Assembly (NCBI RefSeq): GCF_030818935.1
Contig: NZ_JAUTBD010000001.1
Span: forward strand, 620,001-684,000
Reading direction: 5' to 3'
From: Microbacterium sp. SORGH_AS_1204
Lineage (GTDB): Bacteria; Actinomycetota; Actinomycetes; Actinomycetales; Microbacteriaceae
DNA: 64,000 nucleotides
Shown here: piece after piece, positions 23,792 through 32,082 of the stretch
Layout: each line of letters starts with the position of its first letter
Numbering within the stretch: the first letter of the stretch is position 1
The notes under the pieces: generated by a model
Database searches by the model: none
What the model was told of the DNA's origin: nothing
Seen by the model: the letters and a program-made list of their open reading frames with translations, nothing else
Position numbers and translations under genes: made by a program

Positions 23792-24760
23792 ATGAGAACC
23801 CGCCTGATTCGTCCCCTCGCCGCCGCCTCGCTGGTGGCCGCCCTCGCCCTCACCGGATGCGCCGGCACCGCCGCCGCCCCCGCCGAGGAGCCCACCGCGG
23901 CGACGACCGTCACCGTCGAAGACAACCACGGCTCGATCGAGGTGCCCGTCGCTCCCGAGCGTGTCGTCGCGCTCGACAACACGACCTTCGAGACGCTCAG
24001 CGAGTGGGGCGTGAAGCTCGTCGCGGCCCCCAAGCCGCTCATGTACGACCTCTGGCCCTCGCTCTCGGGCGGCGATGAGGTGCTCGACGCGGGCCTGCAC
24101 CGCGAGCCGAACATCGAGAACATCCTGGCCGCCGAGCCCGACCTCATCGTGGGCGGTTACCGCTTCCGCGAGCTCTACGACCAGCTGAAGGAGATCCAGC
24201 CGGCGACGATCGAGACGAGCCCGCGCGACGGCGAGGAGCACACGTCCGAGCTCAAGCGTCAGACGACGATCCTCGGCCAGGTGTTCGCCAAGAACGACGA
24301 GGCGGCGAAGCTGAACGCCGATCTGGATGCCGCCATCGCCGACGCCAAGGCCGCCTACGACCCCTCGCAGACGGTGATGGGCCTGATCACCTCGGGTGGC
24401 AAGATCGCCTACGCCGCCCCCGGCGAGGGACGTGGCGTGGGTGTGCTGTTCCCGACGCTGGGCCTGACCCCCGCTCTCGAGCGCGCGGCGGAGAACGCCT
24501 CGCACGGCGACGACATCAGCGTCGAGGCGATCGCCGCGGCGAACCCCGAGTGGCTCTTCGTGCTCGACCGCGACGCCATGTTCGGCGAAGACGGCTACGT
24601 CTCGGCCAAAGAGCTCGTCGAGAACGCCGAGGCGCTGAAGAACGTCCCCGCCGTGCAGAAGAACCAGATCGTCTACCTCGACGGCAGCTTCTACCTCGAC
24701 GAGGGCATCCAGGCCTACACGAAGCTGTACCGCTCGGCCGCCGAGGCCTTCGCCTCCTGA
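23792..24760 (+). CDS. Iron-siderophore ABC transporter, substrate-binding lipoprotein
   Basis: 322 residues. Signal peptide with lipobox LALTGC, lipidated Cys23. FecB/FhuD-type periplasmic-binding fold: VPVAPERVVALDNTTFETLSEWG, ILAAEPDLIVGGYRFRELYDQL and PEWLFVLDRDAMFG. Delivers a ferric siderophore to the FecCD permeases encoded downstream. Good ribosome site (GGAGAG). Separated from the permease gene by a long hairpin, which may raise its expression over the membrane parts. Confidence 0.94.
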   Translation: MRTRLIRPLAAASLVAALALTGCAGTAAAPAEEPTAATTVTVEDNHGSIEVPVAPERVVALDNTTFETLSEWGVKLVAAPKPLMYDLWPSLSGGDEVLDAGLHREPNIENILAAEPDLIVGGYRFRELYDQLKEIQPATIETSPRDGEEHTSELKRQTTILGQVFAKNDEAAKLNADLDAAIADAKAAYDPSQTVMGLITSGGKIAYAAPGEGRGVGVLFPTLGLTPALERAAENASHGDDISVEAIAAANPEWLFVLDRDAMFGEDGYVSAKELVENAEALKNVPAVQKNQIVYLDGSFYLDEGIQAYTKLYRSAAEAFAS

Positions 24761-24775
24761 CCCCCACCCCGCCGC

Positions 24776-24845
24776 GCGCGCGTGAGGGGTCAGAAGATGT
24801 CGCTTGGGCCCGCCCCAGGCGACAGAAAGTGACCCCTCACGCGCG
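24776..24845. repeat. Long perfect inverted repeat inside the iron operon
   Basis: The arms CGCGCGTGAGGGGTCA and TGACCCCTCACGCGCG (16 bp, perfect) enclose a second helix GTCGC..GCGAC around a GGGCCCGCCCC-type centre. It sits between the substrate-binding and permease genes, on a transcript that must read through. It may act as a processing or partial-termination site, or be a REP-like intergenic element. Confidence 0.85.
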
Positions 24846-24870
24846 AGCGAGGCGGGGAGGGAGGGATGCC

Positions 24871-25830
24871 ATGAGACAGACCGTCATGCGACCCCGGGTC
24901 GCGCTGCCCGCCGCGGGTGTCGTCGTCGCAGCGCTCGTCATCCTGTCGCTGTTCGTCGGCGCCTACGACCTGACCGCCGACGACTTCGGCGGCGAGATGT
25001 TCTTCATCTCGCGCGTGCCCCGCACCCTGGCGCTCGTGCTCGCCGGCTGCGCGATGGCCGTCTCCGGCCTCATCATGCAGCTGCTCACGCAGAACCGCTT
25101 CGTCGAGCCCTCGACCACCGGTACCTCCGAGTGGGCCGCCCTCGGTCTGCTCGTCACGGTCCTGCTCGTGCCCACGGCACCCCTGCCGGTGCGCATGATC
25201 GTGGCATCCGTCGCCGCCTTCGCCGGCACGATGGTGTTCATCGCGATCCTGCAGCGCATCTCGCTGCGTTCGTCGCTCGTCGTGCCGCTGATCGGCATCA
25301 TGCTCGGCGCCGTCGTCTCGGCGTTCACCACCTACCTGGCCGTGTCCACGAACTCGCTGCAGATGCTCGGCACGTGGTTCATGGGCAGCTTCACCTCCAT
25401 CGTCCGCGGACGCTACGAGGTGCTGTGGATCGTCGCGATCGTCGTGCTGCTGGTGTTCCTCTACGCCGACCGCCTCACCGTCGCCGGACTCGGCCGTGAC
25501 ATCGCCACGTCGGTCGGGCTCGACCACACGCGCGTCCTGCTCATCGGCACGGGACTCGTCGCCGTCGCGACGGGGGTCACGACGGTGGTCGTGGGCTTCC
25601 TGCCGTTCCTCGGGCTGGTCGTGCCGAATCTGGTGTCGATGTGGCGGGGCGACAACGCCCGCGCGAACCTGCCGTGGGTGTGTCTCGGGGGCGTGGCGAT
25701 CGTCGTCGTCTGCGACATCGTCGGGCGGGTGATCCGGATGCCGTTCGAGGTCCCCGTCTCGATGATCCTCGGGGTCGTGGGTTCCGCCGTGTTCATCACC
25801 CTGCTGCTGAGGATGCGTGCCCGTGGCTGA
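24871..25830 (+). CDS. Iron-siderophore ABC transporter permease 1 (FecCD family)
   Basis: 319 residues, about nine hydrophobic helices. FecCD marks: FISRVPRTLALVLAGCAMAVSGLIMQLLTQNRFVEP at the start (R-P-R and QxxxxNxxxxP region), WFMGSFTSIVRGRYE, and VGFLPFLGLVVPNLVSMWRGDN for the coupling loop. Ribosome site GGGAGGGAGGGA. Its stop overlaps the start of permease 2. Confidence 0.93.
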   Translation: MRQTVMRPRVALPAAGVVVAALVILSLFVGAYDLTADDFGGEMFFISRVPRTLALVLAGCAMAVSGLIMQLLTQNRFVEPSTTGTSEWAALGLLVTVLLVPTAPLPVRMIVASVAAFAGTMVFIAILQRISLRSSLVVPLIGIMLGAVVSAFTTYLAVSTNSLQMLGTWFMGSFTSIVRGRYEVLWIVAIVVLLVFLYADRLTVAGLGRDIATSVGLDHTRVLLIGTGLVAVATGVTTVVVGFLPFLGLVVPNLVSMWRGDNARANLPWVCLGGVAIVVVCDIVGRVIRMPFEVPVSMILGVVGSAVFITLLLRMRARG

Positions 25831-26833
25831 CACTCTGACCCGCTCCGCGCCGACTCTCGCGACCCGTCGTCCACGGATCGCGGTGCGCTTCGGCATCCTG
25901 GCCCTCATCGTCGTGGTCGCGGCCGTGGGCGTGCTGACCTGGAACGTGCCCGGCGAGCCCGGCTCGCGCGCGTTCTGGCTCGCGGTGAATCTGCGTGTGG
26001 TCAGCGTCGCGACGATCGCGCTCGTCGCGTGCTGTCAGGCCGTGGCGACGGTGCTGTTCCACACCGCGACGGCGAACCGCATCCTGACCCCGTCGATCAT
26101 GGGCTTCGACGCGCTGTACGTCGTCATGCAGACGGCGCTGGTGTTCTTCTTCGGCAGCGCCGCGCTCTCGGCGACCGACGGCCTGCTCAAGGTCGCGGTG
26201 CAGAGCGTGCTGATGGTGGGGTTCGCGACCCTGCTGTACGGCTGGCTGTTCGCGGGGCGTCGCGGCAACCTGCACGTGATGCTGCTCGTGGGGGTCGTGC
26301 TGGGTGTGGGGTTCGGCTCGCTCTCCACCGTCATGCAACGCCTGCTCACCCCCAGCGACTTCGACATCCTGTCGGCACGCCTGTTCGGCAACCTCTCGAA
26401 CTCGGATGCCGAGTACCTCCCCTGGGCGGCGCTCGTCGTCGTGGCGGTGCTCGTTCTCGTCTGGCGGGCCCGGCACCGGCTCGACGTGCTCGCGCTCGGT
26501 CGGGAGGCGTCCCTCAATCTGGGCCTGTCGTACCGGCGCGAGGTCATCGGCATGCTCGTGCTGGTCGCCGTGCTCATCTCGGTGTCGACCACCATGGTCG
26601 GACCGATGACGTTCTTCGGGTTCATCGTCGCGACCCTGGCGTATCAGCTCGCCGGGTCATCACAACACCGGATCGTGCTGCCGTTCGCCGTGCTGCTGGG
26701 AATGGCGACCCTCCTCGGCGGGTACTTCGTGCTGCGGCACATCTTCTACGCCGCCGGGATGCTCTCGATCATCATCGAGTTCGTCGGCGGCCTGTTCTTC
26801 CTCGTGTATCTGCTTCGAAAGGGCAGCCTGTGA
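25817..26833 (+). CDS. Iron-siderophore ABC transporter permease 2 (FecCD family)
   Basis: 338 residues from a GTG at 25817; a GTG at 25823 is equally possible. Membrane helices as in permease 1, with RVVSVATIALVACCQAVATVLFHTATANRILTP replacing the R-L-PR/GAALAxSG region, and TTMVGPMTFFGFIVATLAYQLAG at the coupling loop. It is the more divergent partner. GTGA overlap with the ATPase gene downstream. Confidence 0.92.
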   Translation: MPVADTLTRSAPTLATRRPRIAVRFGILALIVVVAAVGVLTWNVPGEPGSRAFWLAVNLRVVSVATIALVACCQAVATVLFHTATANRILTPSIMGFDALYVVMQTALVFFFGSAALSATDGLLKVAVQSVLMVGFATLLYGWLFAGRRGNLHVMLLVGVVLGVGFGSLSTVMQRLLTPSDFDILSARLFGNLSNSDAEYLPWAALVVVAVLVLVWRARHRLDVLALGREASLNLGLSYRREVIGMLVLVAVLISVSTTMVGPMTFFGFIVATLAYQLAGSSQHRIVLPFAVLLGMATLLGGYFVLRHIFYAAGMLSIIIEFVGGLFFLVYLLRKGSL

Positions 26834-27588
26834 TCTCGCTCACCGACGTGACCATGAGCTACGGCGACCTCACGGTGCTCGGCCCCGTGACCCTCGACAT
26901 CCCGGCCGGCGGCGTCACCGCGCTCGTCGGACCCAACGGCGCCGGGAAGTCCACTCTTCTCACGATCGTCGGGCGCCTGACCAGCGCGACCGGAGGGCGT
27001 GTCACCGTCGGCGGTCACGACGTGACGTCGACCCCCGGCCGGGCGCTGGCGAAGATCGTGTCGATCCTGCGCCAGGAGAACCACTTCGTCACGCGGCTCA
27101 CGGTGCGCGAGCTCGTCGGATTCGGGCGTTTCCCGCATTCGCGGGGGCGCCTCAGCGCCGACGACCACGTGAAGATCGACGAGGCCATCGCCTTCCTCGA
27201 CCTCACCGAGCTGTCGGGCCGCTACCTCGACCAGCTCTCGGGTGGCCAACGCCAGCGCGCCTACGTCGCGATGGTGCTCGCGCAGGACACCGACTACATC
27301 CTGCTCGACGAGCCGTTGAACAACCTCGACATGAAGCATGCCGTGGCGATGATGGGTCAACTGCGCCGCGCGGCCGACGAACTCGGCAAGACGATCGTCA
27401 TCGTGGTGCACGACATCAACTTCGCCGCCGCCTACGCCGATCGCATCGTGGCGCTCTCGGAGGGACGGGTGGTGCACGTCGGTACCCCGGGTGAACTCAT
27501 GACTCCCACCACGCTCGAGGAGGTGTTCGGCACGCCGGTCGAGGTGCGCCGTGACGGGCCCTACCCGCTGGCGGTGTACTACCGGTGA
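26830..27588 (+). CDS. Iron-siderophore ABC transporter ATP-binding protein
   Basis: 252 residues. Walker A GPNGAGKST at 34-42, Q-loop ILRQEN, signature LSGGQRQRAYVAMVLAQ, Walker B YILLDEPLNNLD and switch VVHDINFAAAYADR. All catalytic residues are present. FecE/FhuC type, energising the two permeases. GTG start overlapping the preceding stop. Confidence 0.96.
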   Translation: MISLTDVTMSYGDLTVLGPVTLDIPAGGVTALVGPNGAGKSTLLTIVGRLTSATGGRVTVGGHDVTSTPGRALAKIVSILRQENHFVTRLTVRELVGFGRFPHSRGRLSADDHVKIDEAIAFLDLTELSGRYLDQLSGGQRQRAYVAMVLAQDTDYILLDEPLNNLDMKHAVAMMGQLRRAADELGKTIVIVVHDINFAAAYADRIVALSEGRVVHVGTPGELMTPTTLEEVFGTPVEVRRDGPYPLAVYYR

Positions 27589-27601
27589 GCCTGCCGGAGC
27601 G

Positions 27602-27823
27602 TCAGAGGTGGATGCCGTTGTCCTCGTCGTTCACGCCGACGTTGCGGCCGCGGCTGGACTCGTACGCGATGAGCCAGCCCACCGAGACCGCCGCGGCGAT
27701 GACGATGCCCAGCCACACGTTCTGCCACACCAGCCCGAACAGGATGCCGAGGCCGAACAGCAGCACGCTGCCCAAGACCCAGTACGTGCGTCCGCGCGGC
27801 CAACCGGTTCCCGTCTGCGTCAT
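27602..27823 (-). CDS. Small membrane protein, two helices
   Basis: 73 residues with two hydrophobic helices (YWVLGSVLLFGLGILFGLVW and LGIVIAAAVSVGWLIAY) and a charged C-terminus. It resembles small actinobacterial inner-membrane proteins of unknown role. Convergent with the iron operon; it lies between the ATPase and the second siderophore-interacting gene. Confidence 0.75.
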   Translation of the reverse strand: MTQTGTGWPRGRTYWVLGSVLLFGLGILFGLVWQNVWLGIVIAAAVSVGWLIAYESSRGRNVGVNDEDNGIHL

Positions 27824-27898
27824 GCGCCCAGCCTAGGTCGCGCGACACGGCGAACACCGGACGCCACGGACGACGACCCACGAGAGAAGGAGGGGCCG

Positions 27899-28738
27899 AT
27901 GGCCCGCACCAACGCCGCGCAGACGCGCGTGAAGCCCGACAAGAGCGAGCTGCTCATGCTTCACGTCGTGCGCCGACGGCGCCTGTCACCGTCGTTCGCG
28001 CGCGTGACGGTGGGCGGGCCCGACCTGGCGCGCTTCACCGCGATGGGCGGGGACCAATGGTTCCGGCTCTTCCTCCCCGTCGCCGAGGGCACGCTCGCCC
28101 GCCTCCCGAACCGCCTCGACACTCTCGCCTACATGCGGTACCTCGCGATCGCGAAGACCGAGCGCCCCGTGCTGCGCAACTACACCGTGGCCGCCTTCCG
28201 TGCCGGCGGCGAGAACGGTCCCGAGCTCGACGTCGATTTCGTTCTGCACGGATCCGCCGCCGACGGTACGGCGGGGCCGGCGGCGACCTGGGCGGAGACC
28301 TGCGAGCCCGGCGACACCGTCGCCATCCTCGACGAAGGCGTGCTCTTCACCCCGCCTGTGGACCGGCCCGGTCCCCTCGCTCTCGTCGCCGACGAGACCG
28401 CGCTGCCCGCTCTCGCCGGCATCCTGGCATCCCTTCCCCCCGACGCGACGGGAAACGCCTTCGTCGAGGTTCCGGATGCCGCCGATGTCCGCGTTCTGGA
28501 GGCCCCGGCCGGTATCGAGGTGCAGTGGGTGGTCCGGCCCGACCCGTACGCCACCCCGGGCTATGCCGTGCTGACCGCCGCGATCGAGGCCAGCGCGGCG
28601 AGCGTCGTGCCGGTATCGGCCTGGGTGGCGGGGGAGCAGTCGCTGGCCGCCGCGATGCGTCGGCATTGGGTGCGCATCGGCGTCGACAAACGGGCGATCT
28701 CGTTCACCGGATATTGGCGCGCGCCGCGGTCGCGCTGA
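27899..28738 (+). CDS. Second siderophore-interacting protein
   Basis: 279 residues, same family as 22934-23710 but only distantly similar. FAD motif VLRNYTVAAFRAGGENGPELDVDFVLHG (R-x-YT), RPGPLALVADETALPALAGIL, and SAWVAGEQSLAAAMRRHWV with a closing FTGYWRAPRS. Good ribosome site (GAAGGAGGGG). It probably handles a different siderophore or a different electron donor. No second iron box was seen. Confidence 0.92.
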   Translation: MARTNAAQTRVKPDKSELLMLHVVRRRRLSPSFARVTVGGPDLARFTAMGGDQWFRLFLPVAEGTLARLPNRLDTLAYMRYLAIAKTERPVLRNYTVAAFRAGGENGPELDVDFVLHGSAADGTAGPAATWAETCEPGDTVAILDEGVLFTPPVDRPGPLALVADETALPALAGILASLPPDATGNAFVEVPDAADVRVLEAPAGIEVQWVVRPDPYATPGYAVLTAAIEASAASVVPVSAWVAGEQSLAAAMRRHWVRIGVDKRAISFTGYWRAPRSR

Positions 28739-28777
28739 ACCCCGGCGATTCCGCTCCTTCCGCCGAGTCGGCGGTGG

Positions 28778-29767
28778 TCAGCGGTCGCGGTGGTCTTCGG
28801 GATGCAGGCGCGGGCCACGACGCGGCTCGAGCGCCGAACCCGCGTAGATGAGACGGATCACCCGCTGTCGATGCCCCGCGAACGGCTCGAGCAGCTCGAG
28901 CATGCCATCGTCGTCGGTGCGGTGACCGGTGAGGGCGAAACCCACCTGGTGCGCGAGGTGGTAGTCGCCGGTGCTCACGGCATCCGGATCACCGAACGCG
29001 CGGATACGTGTCTCGGCGCTCGTCCAGATGCCGACGCCGCGCACACTGATGAACACGCGATCGCGCGCCTCGCCGTCGGCGGCAGCGGTCGCGGCACGGA
29101 CGATGGAGTCGCCACGACGCGCTGTCTCGACGATCGTGCGCGACTGGGGCGGCTCGAGCCCGGCCCGGTGCCACGCCCACGACGGCACGCGCCGCCAGCC
29201 TTCGATGTCGGGAGGGGCGAACATGGGGAGCGGGGTCGGTCCGGGGGCGCGCTCGCCGTACCAGGTGACGATGCTCCGCCAGGCCGAGAAGGCCTGCATG
29301 CTCGTGACCTTCTGCTCCATGATGGCGCTGATCAGAGCGTCGAAGACGAGGTCGGTGCGCCCGATCCGCAGGTCGGGATGCCGCCGGTGCCACTCGGCGA
29401 CCGACGGATGCCGCGACGCGTCGAATCCGTCGGGGTCATCGCTGGCGCCGCACAGCGCGGGCAGCTGTTCGAGCGCCCAGGGCGCGCCCGGACCCCACGC
29501 TGCCGCGCGCACGCCGCCTCCGACGCGCTGGCGCAAGGCCAGGGTGGCCACCCCGAGGGGGGTGCGGCTGACCCGCCACACCACACCACCCGAGCCCAAG
29601 GGGCTGGCCGAGAAATAGGTGGGGTCGTTGCGGCCGTGCCGCTGGGCGGCCACGGCCCGCCCGACGTCGACGGGGCGCGACGGCTCGTACTCGGTCTCGA
29701 GGGGGCGTTCGACCGGTGCGGCGAGATAGCGCCGCGCGTGGTGCGTGCGAACCCCGGTCGACCTCAT
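28778..29767 (-). CDS. DNA-3-methyladenine glycosylase-like protein (HhH-GPD)
   Basis: 329 residues, AlkA-like base-excision glycosylase. The C-terminal half holds the HhH-GPD fold: DALISAIMEQKVTSMQAFSAWRSIV, then RVFISVRGVGIWTSAETRIRAFGDPDAVSTGDYHL, with the hairpin VRGVGIWTSAE and the catalytic Asp in STGDYHL. It would remove alkylated bases. A PafBC-type promoter directly precedes its start, which suits DNA-damage induction. Confidence 0.9.
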   Translation of the reverse strand: MRSTGVRTHHARRYLAAPVERPLETEYEPSRPVDVGRAVAAQRHGRNDPTYFSASPLGSGGVVWRVSRTPLGVATLALRQRVGGGVRAAAWGPGAPWALEQLPALCGASDDPDGFDASRHPSVAEWHRRHPDLRIGRTDLVFDALISAIMEQKVTSMQAFSAWRSIVTWYGERAPGPTPLPMFAPPDIEGWRRVPSWAWHRAGLEPPQSRTIVETARRGDSIVRAATAAADGEARDRVFISVRGVGIWTSAETRIRAFGDPDAVSTGDYHLAHQVGFALTGHRTDDDGMLELLEPFAGHRQRVIRLIYAGSALEPRRGPRLHPEDHRDR

Positions 29768-29773
29768 GCCGAC

Positions 29774-29796
29774 ACCCTACGTCGCACCGCCGACAT
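29774..29796 (-). promoter_or_regulatory. PafBC-type promoter of the AlkA-like gene
   Basis: On the minus strand ATGTCGGCG (29788-29796), eight bases, then TAGGGT (29774-29779), six bases before the ATG at 29767. Confidence 0.7.
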
Positions 29797-29834
29797 CGCG
29801 GCATCCGGATCGGTCTGCGGTGGGCGTCGTCCGC

Positions 29835-30584
29835 TCAGAACCGGTCGGGCGACGGGGTGCCGTGGCCGTAGCGGATCGAGACGTCGGCGTGCCGGTCGAA
29901 GCGGTAGCCCACGCCCCGAACGGTGCGCACGATGTCTTCGTAGGCGCCGAGCTTCGCTCGCAGGCGCCGCACGTGCACGTCGATCGTGCGCTCGCCGGGA
30001 GCGTCGTCGTCGGTGGAGCCCTCCCACAGGGATGCCACGAGCTCGGTGCGCTCGATCGTGCGCCCCTCGCGCAGCACGAGGTACTGCAGCAGCTCGAACT
30101 CCTTGAAGGTGAAGGCCGCCGATTCGCCGTCGATGAGCACGCGCTTGCGCGAGATGTCGACGACGACGCCGCCGGCGGAGCGGTCCTCTTCGGCCGGCTC
30201 CTCCTTCGTGCGGGCCACGGCCGACGGCTCGTGCAGAGCGAGGCGCACGACGTCGACGTCTCGACCGCCCGCGCCGGCGGGGGCCAGGGCGACCGTGGCG
30301 TACGTCTCTGCGGCGGGGGCCAGCTCGCCGAGCGTGCGGCGGAGGGCCTCGACGAGGGTGCCGAGGCTGACGCCCGCGGCGGCGGCCTTCGCCTCGTCGA
30401 TGCCGACGTAGAGCGCGAAACCGCGCGGGGCGGTCGATGCGGCGGGACGTGCGGGTGCGGCGGTCGGGGCCGGAGTGCTCGCGGGCGGCGCGGTCTGCGC
30501 CGAGGCGGACGCCGGGCGCAGGACGGTGGTGGGGCGGGAGGTGGCAGCGGTCACGGGACGATCGAGAACGGCGGAAAGCGACAT
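29835..30584 (-). CDS. Orphan winged-helix transcriptional regulator (OmpR-type DNA-binding domain)
   Basis: 249 residues without a receiver domain. An Ala/Pro-rich N-terminus (to about 50) is followed by an uncharacterised alpha/beta domain (ALYVGIDEAKAAAAGVSLGTLVEALRR), then an OmpR/PhoB winged helix at about 145-235: AAFTFKEFELLQYLVLREGR, ERTIDVHVRRLRAKLGAYEDIVRTVRGVGYRFD. The signal input is unknown. It is preceded by a Cys-rich leader ORF and a large hairpin, which hints at control by cysteine supply (inference). Confidence 0.85.
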   Translation of the reverse strand: MSLSAVLDRPVTAATSRPTTVLRPASASAQTAPPASTPAPTAAPARPAASTAPRGFALYVGIDEAKAAAAGVSLGTLVEALRRTLGELAPAAETYATVALAPAGAGGRDVDVVRLALHEPSAVARTKEEPAEEDRSAGGVVVDISRKRVLIDGESAAFTFKEFELLQYLVLREGRTIERTELVASLWEGSTDDDAPGERTIDVHVRRLRAKLGAYEDIVRTVRGVGYRFDRHADVSIRYGHGTPSPDRF

Positions 30585-30700
30585 GAGGAGAAGTCCTTGG
30601 GGGTGTGAACCCGGGCGTCGTCATGAGCGGGGTTCGACGGGAGGTGTGGGCCGGAGGGCCGGAGTGCGGTGCGGGTGTGCGCGTGATCGACGCGGACAGC

Positions 30701-30762
30701 CCGCGACCGGGGGACGACGTCGGCGTTCAGAAGCACGAGGGTCGTCCGGGCGAGGGTCGCGG
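30701..30762 (-). promoter_or_regulatory. Attenuator-like hairpin behind the Cys-rich leader ORF
   Basis: Nested perfect helices: CCGCGACC/GGTCGCGG (30755-30762 with 30701-30708) and GGACGAC/GTCGTCC (30741-30747 with 30712-30718). The outer arm begins at the base after the leader stop codon, so ribosome position on the Cys codons would decide whether it can form. Confidence 0.6.
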
Positions 30763-30864
30763 TTAGCGGCACATTCGACAACACATGACAGCGCGGCCGG
30801 GCATCATCATGCCGGCAGTCCTGTTCGCCTCCCGGGCGGACAGAGAACGCGCGAAGTCAGTCAT
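30763..30864 (-). CDS. Leaderless Cys-rich leader peptide
   Basis: 33 codons ending in ATGFree region MCCRMCR then TAA: three Cys codons within the last six positions. No ribosome site; a promoter TTGACG (30895-30900) with AATAAT (30871-30876) puts the transcription start at or next to the ATG, so translation is probably leaderless. Leaderless polycysteine uORFs are known in mycobacteria as cysteine-responsive attenuators. Here the gene downstream is the winged-helix regulator at 29835-30584, 180 bases away. Confidence 0.65.
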   Translation of the reverse strand: MTDFARSLSAREANRTAGMMMPGRAVMCCRMCR

Positions 30865-31020
30865 GGCGGCATTATTGCCCACCGAGTCCAACAACGTCAA
30901 ATCATGACGACCGACCCCCGGCTGCGCACTGCGCGTGACCCGGCCCGGCGAACCTGCGCCATCGCCGTGCATTCTGCGTCATCCCCGCGCCGGTGTCCGT
31001 CGGCGGCGTACCCTCACGGC

Positions 31021-31320
31021 ATGTCCGATCTGCACTTCGCCGACGACAAGACGGCATCCCGATTCACCCTCCACCGGGGCGACGACCTCGTCTCCGTCCT
31101 CGACTATCGCGACGACGGGCGCACGATCGCCCTCACCCGCGCCTTCACCATTCCGACGTATCGGGGCCACGGGTACGCCGCGATCGTGACGGAGGGCGCC
31201 GTCGATGCGATCGAGGCGGCGGGTGGGCGCGAGATCATCCCCGTCTGCTGGTACGTGGGTGAGTGGTTCGACGCTCATCCCGAGCGCGCCGGCCTGCTGC
31301 ACCGACGCCCGGCGACCTGA
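31021..31320 (+). CDS. Small GNAT N-acetyltransferase (YidJ/Gcn5-like)
   Basis: 99 residues. Single short GNAT unit of the COG2388 type: YRDDGRTIALTRAFTIPTYRGHGYAAIVTEGAVDAIE (acetyl-CoA loop RGHGYA), then EIIPVCWYVGEWFDAHPE, where the Cys is the catalytic residue in this group. Substrate unknown. TACCCT ahead of the start is a likely -10. Confidence 0.88.
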   Translation: MSDLHFADDKTASRFTLHRGDDLVSVLDYRDDGRTIALTRAFTIPTYRGHGYAAIVTEGAVDAIEAAGGREIIPVCWYVGEWFDAHPERAGLLHRRPAT

Positions 31321-31403
31321 TCTACGCACGGCCCGGGCGGTCGTCAACCCCTGCTTCGCGCCACCCGGGCGGCAGCAAGCTTGAGATCTCGAAAGGGGGA
31401 GTC

Positions 31404-31613
31404 ATGAACGACGACCGTGATCTGCCCGAAGGCGTCATCGACGCCGATCCGCCGGGCGGCTGGGAGAGTGGTGCCGTGGCAGACGGTGAGACCGCCGAGC
31501 GCAACGACCACGCGAAGGGATCGCCGCGGCTGAACGATGCGGAACCCTCGGACCCCATCGAAGGCGATGCCGCCAGCCAGGGCATCGACCCCGACCTGAG
31601 CACGGAGGACTGA
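31404..31613 (+). CDS. Small acidic protein of unknown function
   Basis: 69 residues, very rich in Asp, Glu, Gly and Pro, and probably disordered. Good ribosome site (AAAGGGGGA). It is followed after one base by the start of 31615-31932, so the two form an operon. No family recognised. Confidence 0.65.
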   Translation: MNDDRDLPEGVIDADPPGGWESGAVADGETAERNDHAKGSPRLNDAEPSDPIEGDAASQGIDPDLSTED

Positions 31614-31614
31614 C

Positions 31615-31932
31615 ATGACCGACGCAACCCGGACACCCGAGCCGAGCACCGGACCCGACGGAGGCGCCGACGCGGCCGATTCGGTCGGCGGTGCCGTGCA
31701 CCGTGATCACAAACCGTCTCGTCCCGACGAGCAGTCGGCTCCGGCGATGGACACCCACCCCACCGACGACGAGGCACGTATCCAGGGCGTCATCGTCCAG
31801 ACGCGTGCCGACGTCGGCGACAAGAGCGAGGAGCGCATCGCCGACGTTCTCCGCCAGCGTTTCTCCGACATCGGTCTCGACCTCGGCGACGACCGCATCC
31901 GCGCGCTCGCGGCCGAAGTCGCCGGCGGCTGA
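31615..31932 (+). CDS. Hypothetical protein with disordered N-terminus
   Basis: 105 residues. The first 50 are acidic and low-complexity; the last 55 (EARIQGVIVQTRADVGDKSEERIADVLRQRFSDIGLDLGDDRIRALAAEV) look like a compact helical domain. Ribosome site GGAGG, six bases ahead. Coupled to 31404-31613. Confidence 0.65.
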   Translation: MTDATRTPEPSTGPDGGADAADSVGGAVHRDHKPSRPDEQSAPAMDTHPTDDEARIQGVIVQTRADVGDKSEERIADVLRQRFSDIGLDLGDDRIRALAAEVAGG

Positions 31933-32053
31933 CGACACCTGCCGAACGCCCCGCCCGCCTCGTGCGCAGCGGGGCGTTCGCACGTCGTCGAATCGCGGCC
32001 GACCGTCGCCTCGGCGGTGACCTCATGGCCGTCCGCGCGTTTGCTGCGAGCCG

Positions 32054-32076
32054 ATGTCGGAGGTGCGACGTACCGT
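32054..32076 (+). promoter_or_regulatory. PafBC-type promoter of sbcDC
   Basis: ATGTCGGAG (32054-32062), eight bases, then TACCGT (32071-32076), six bases before the ATG of sbcD. The best-fitting case functionally, since SbcCD processes broken DNA. Confidence 0.75.
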
Positions 32077-32082
32077 GTCTGC

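Noticed and set aside
30993..31020. PafBC-type site before the small GNAT gene at 31021
   Set aside because: GTGTCCGTC differs at a core position and the spacing to TACCCT is seven, not eight.
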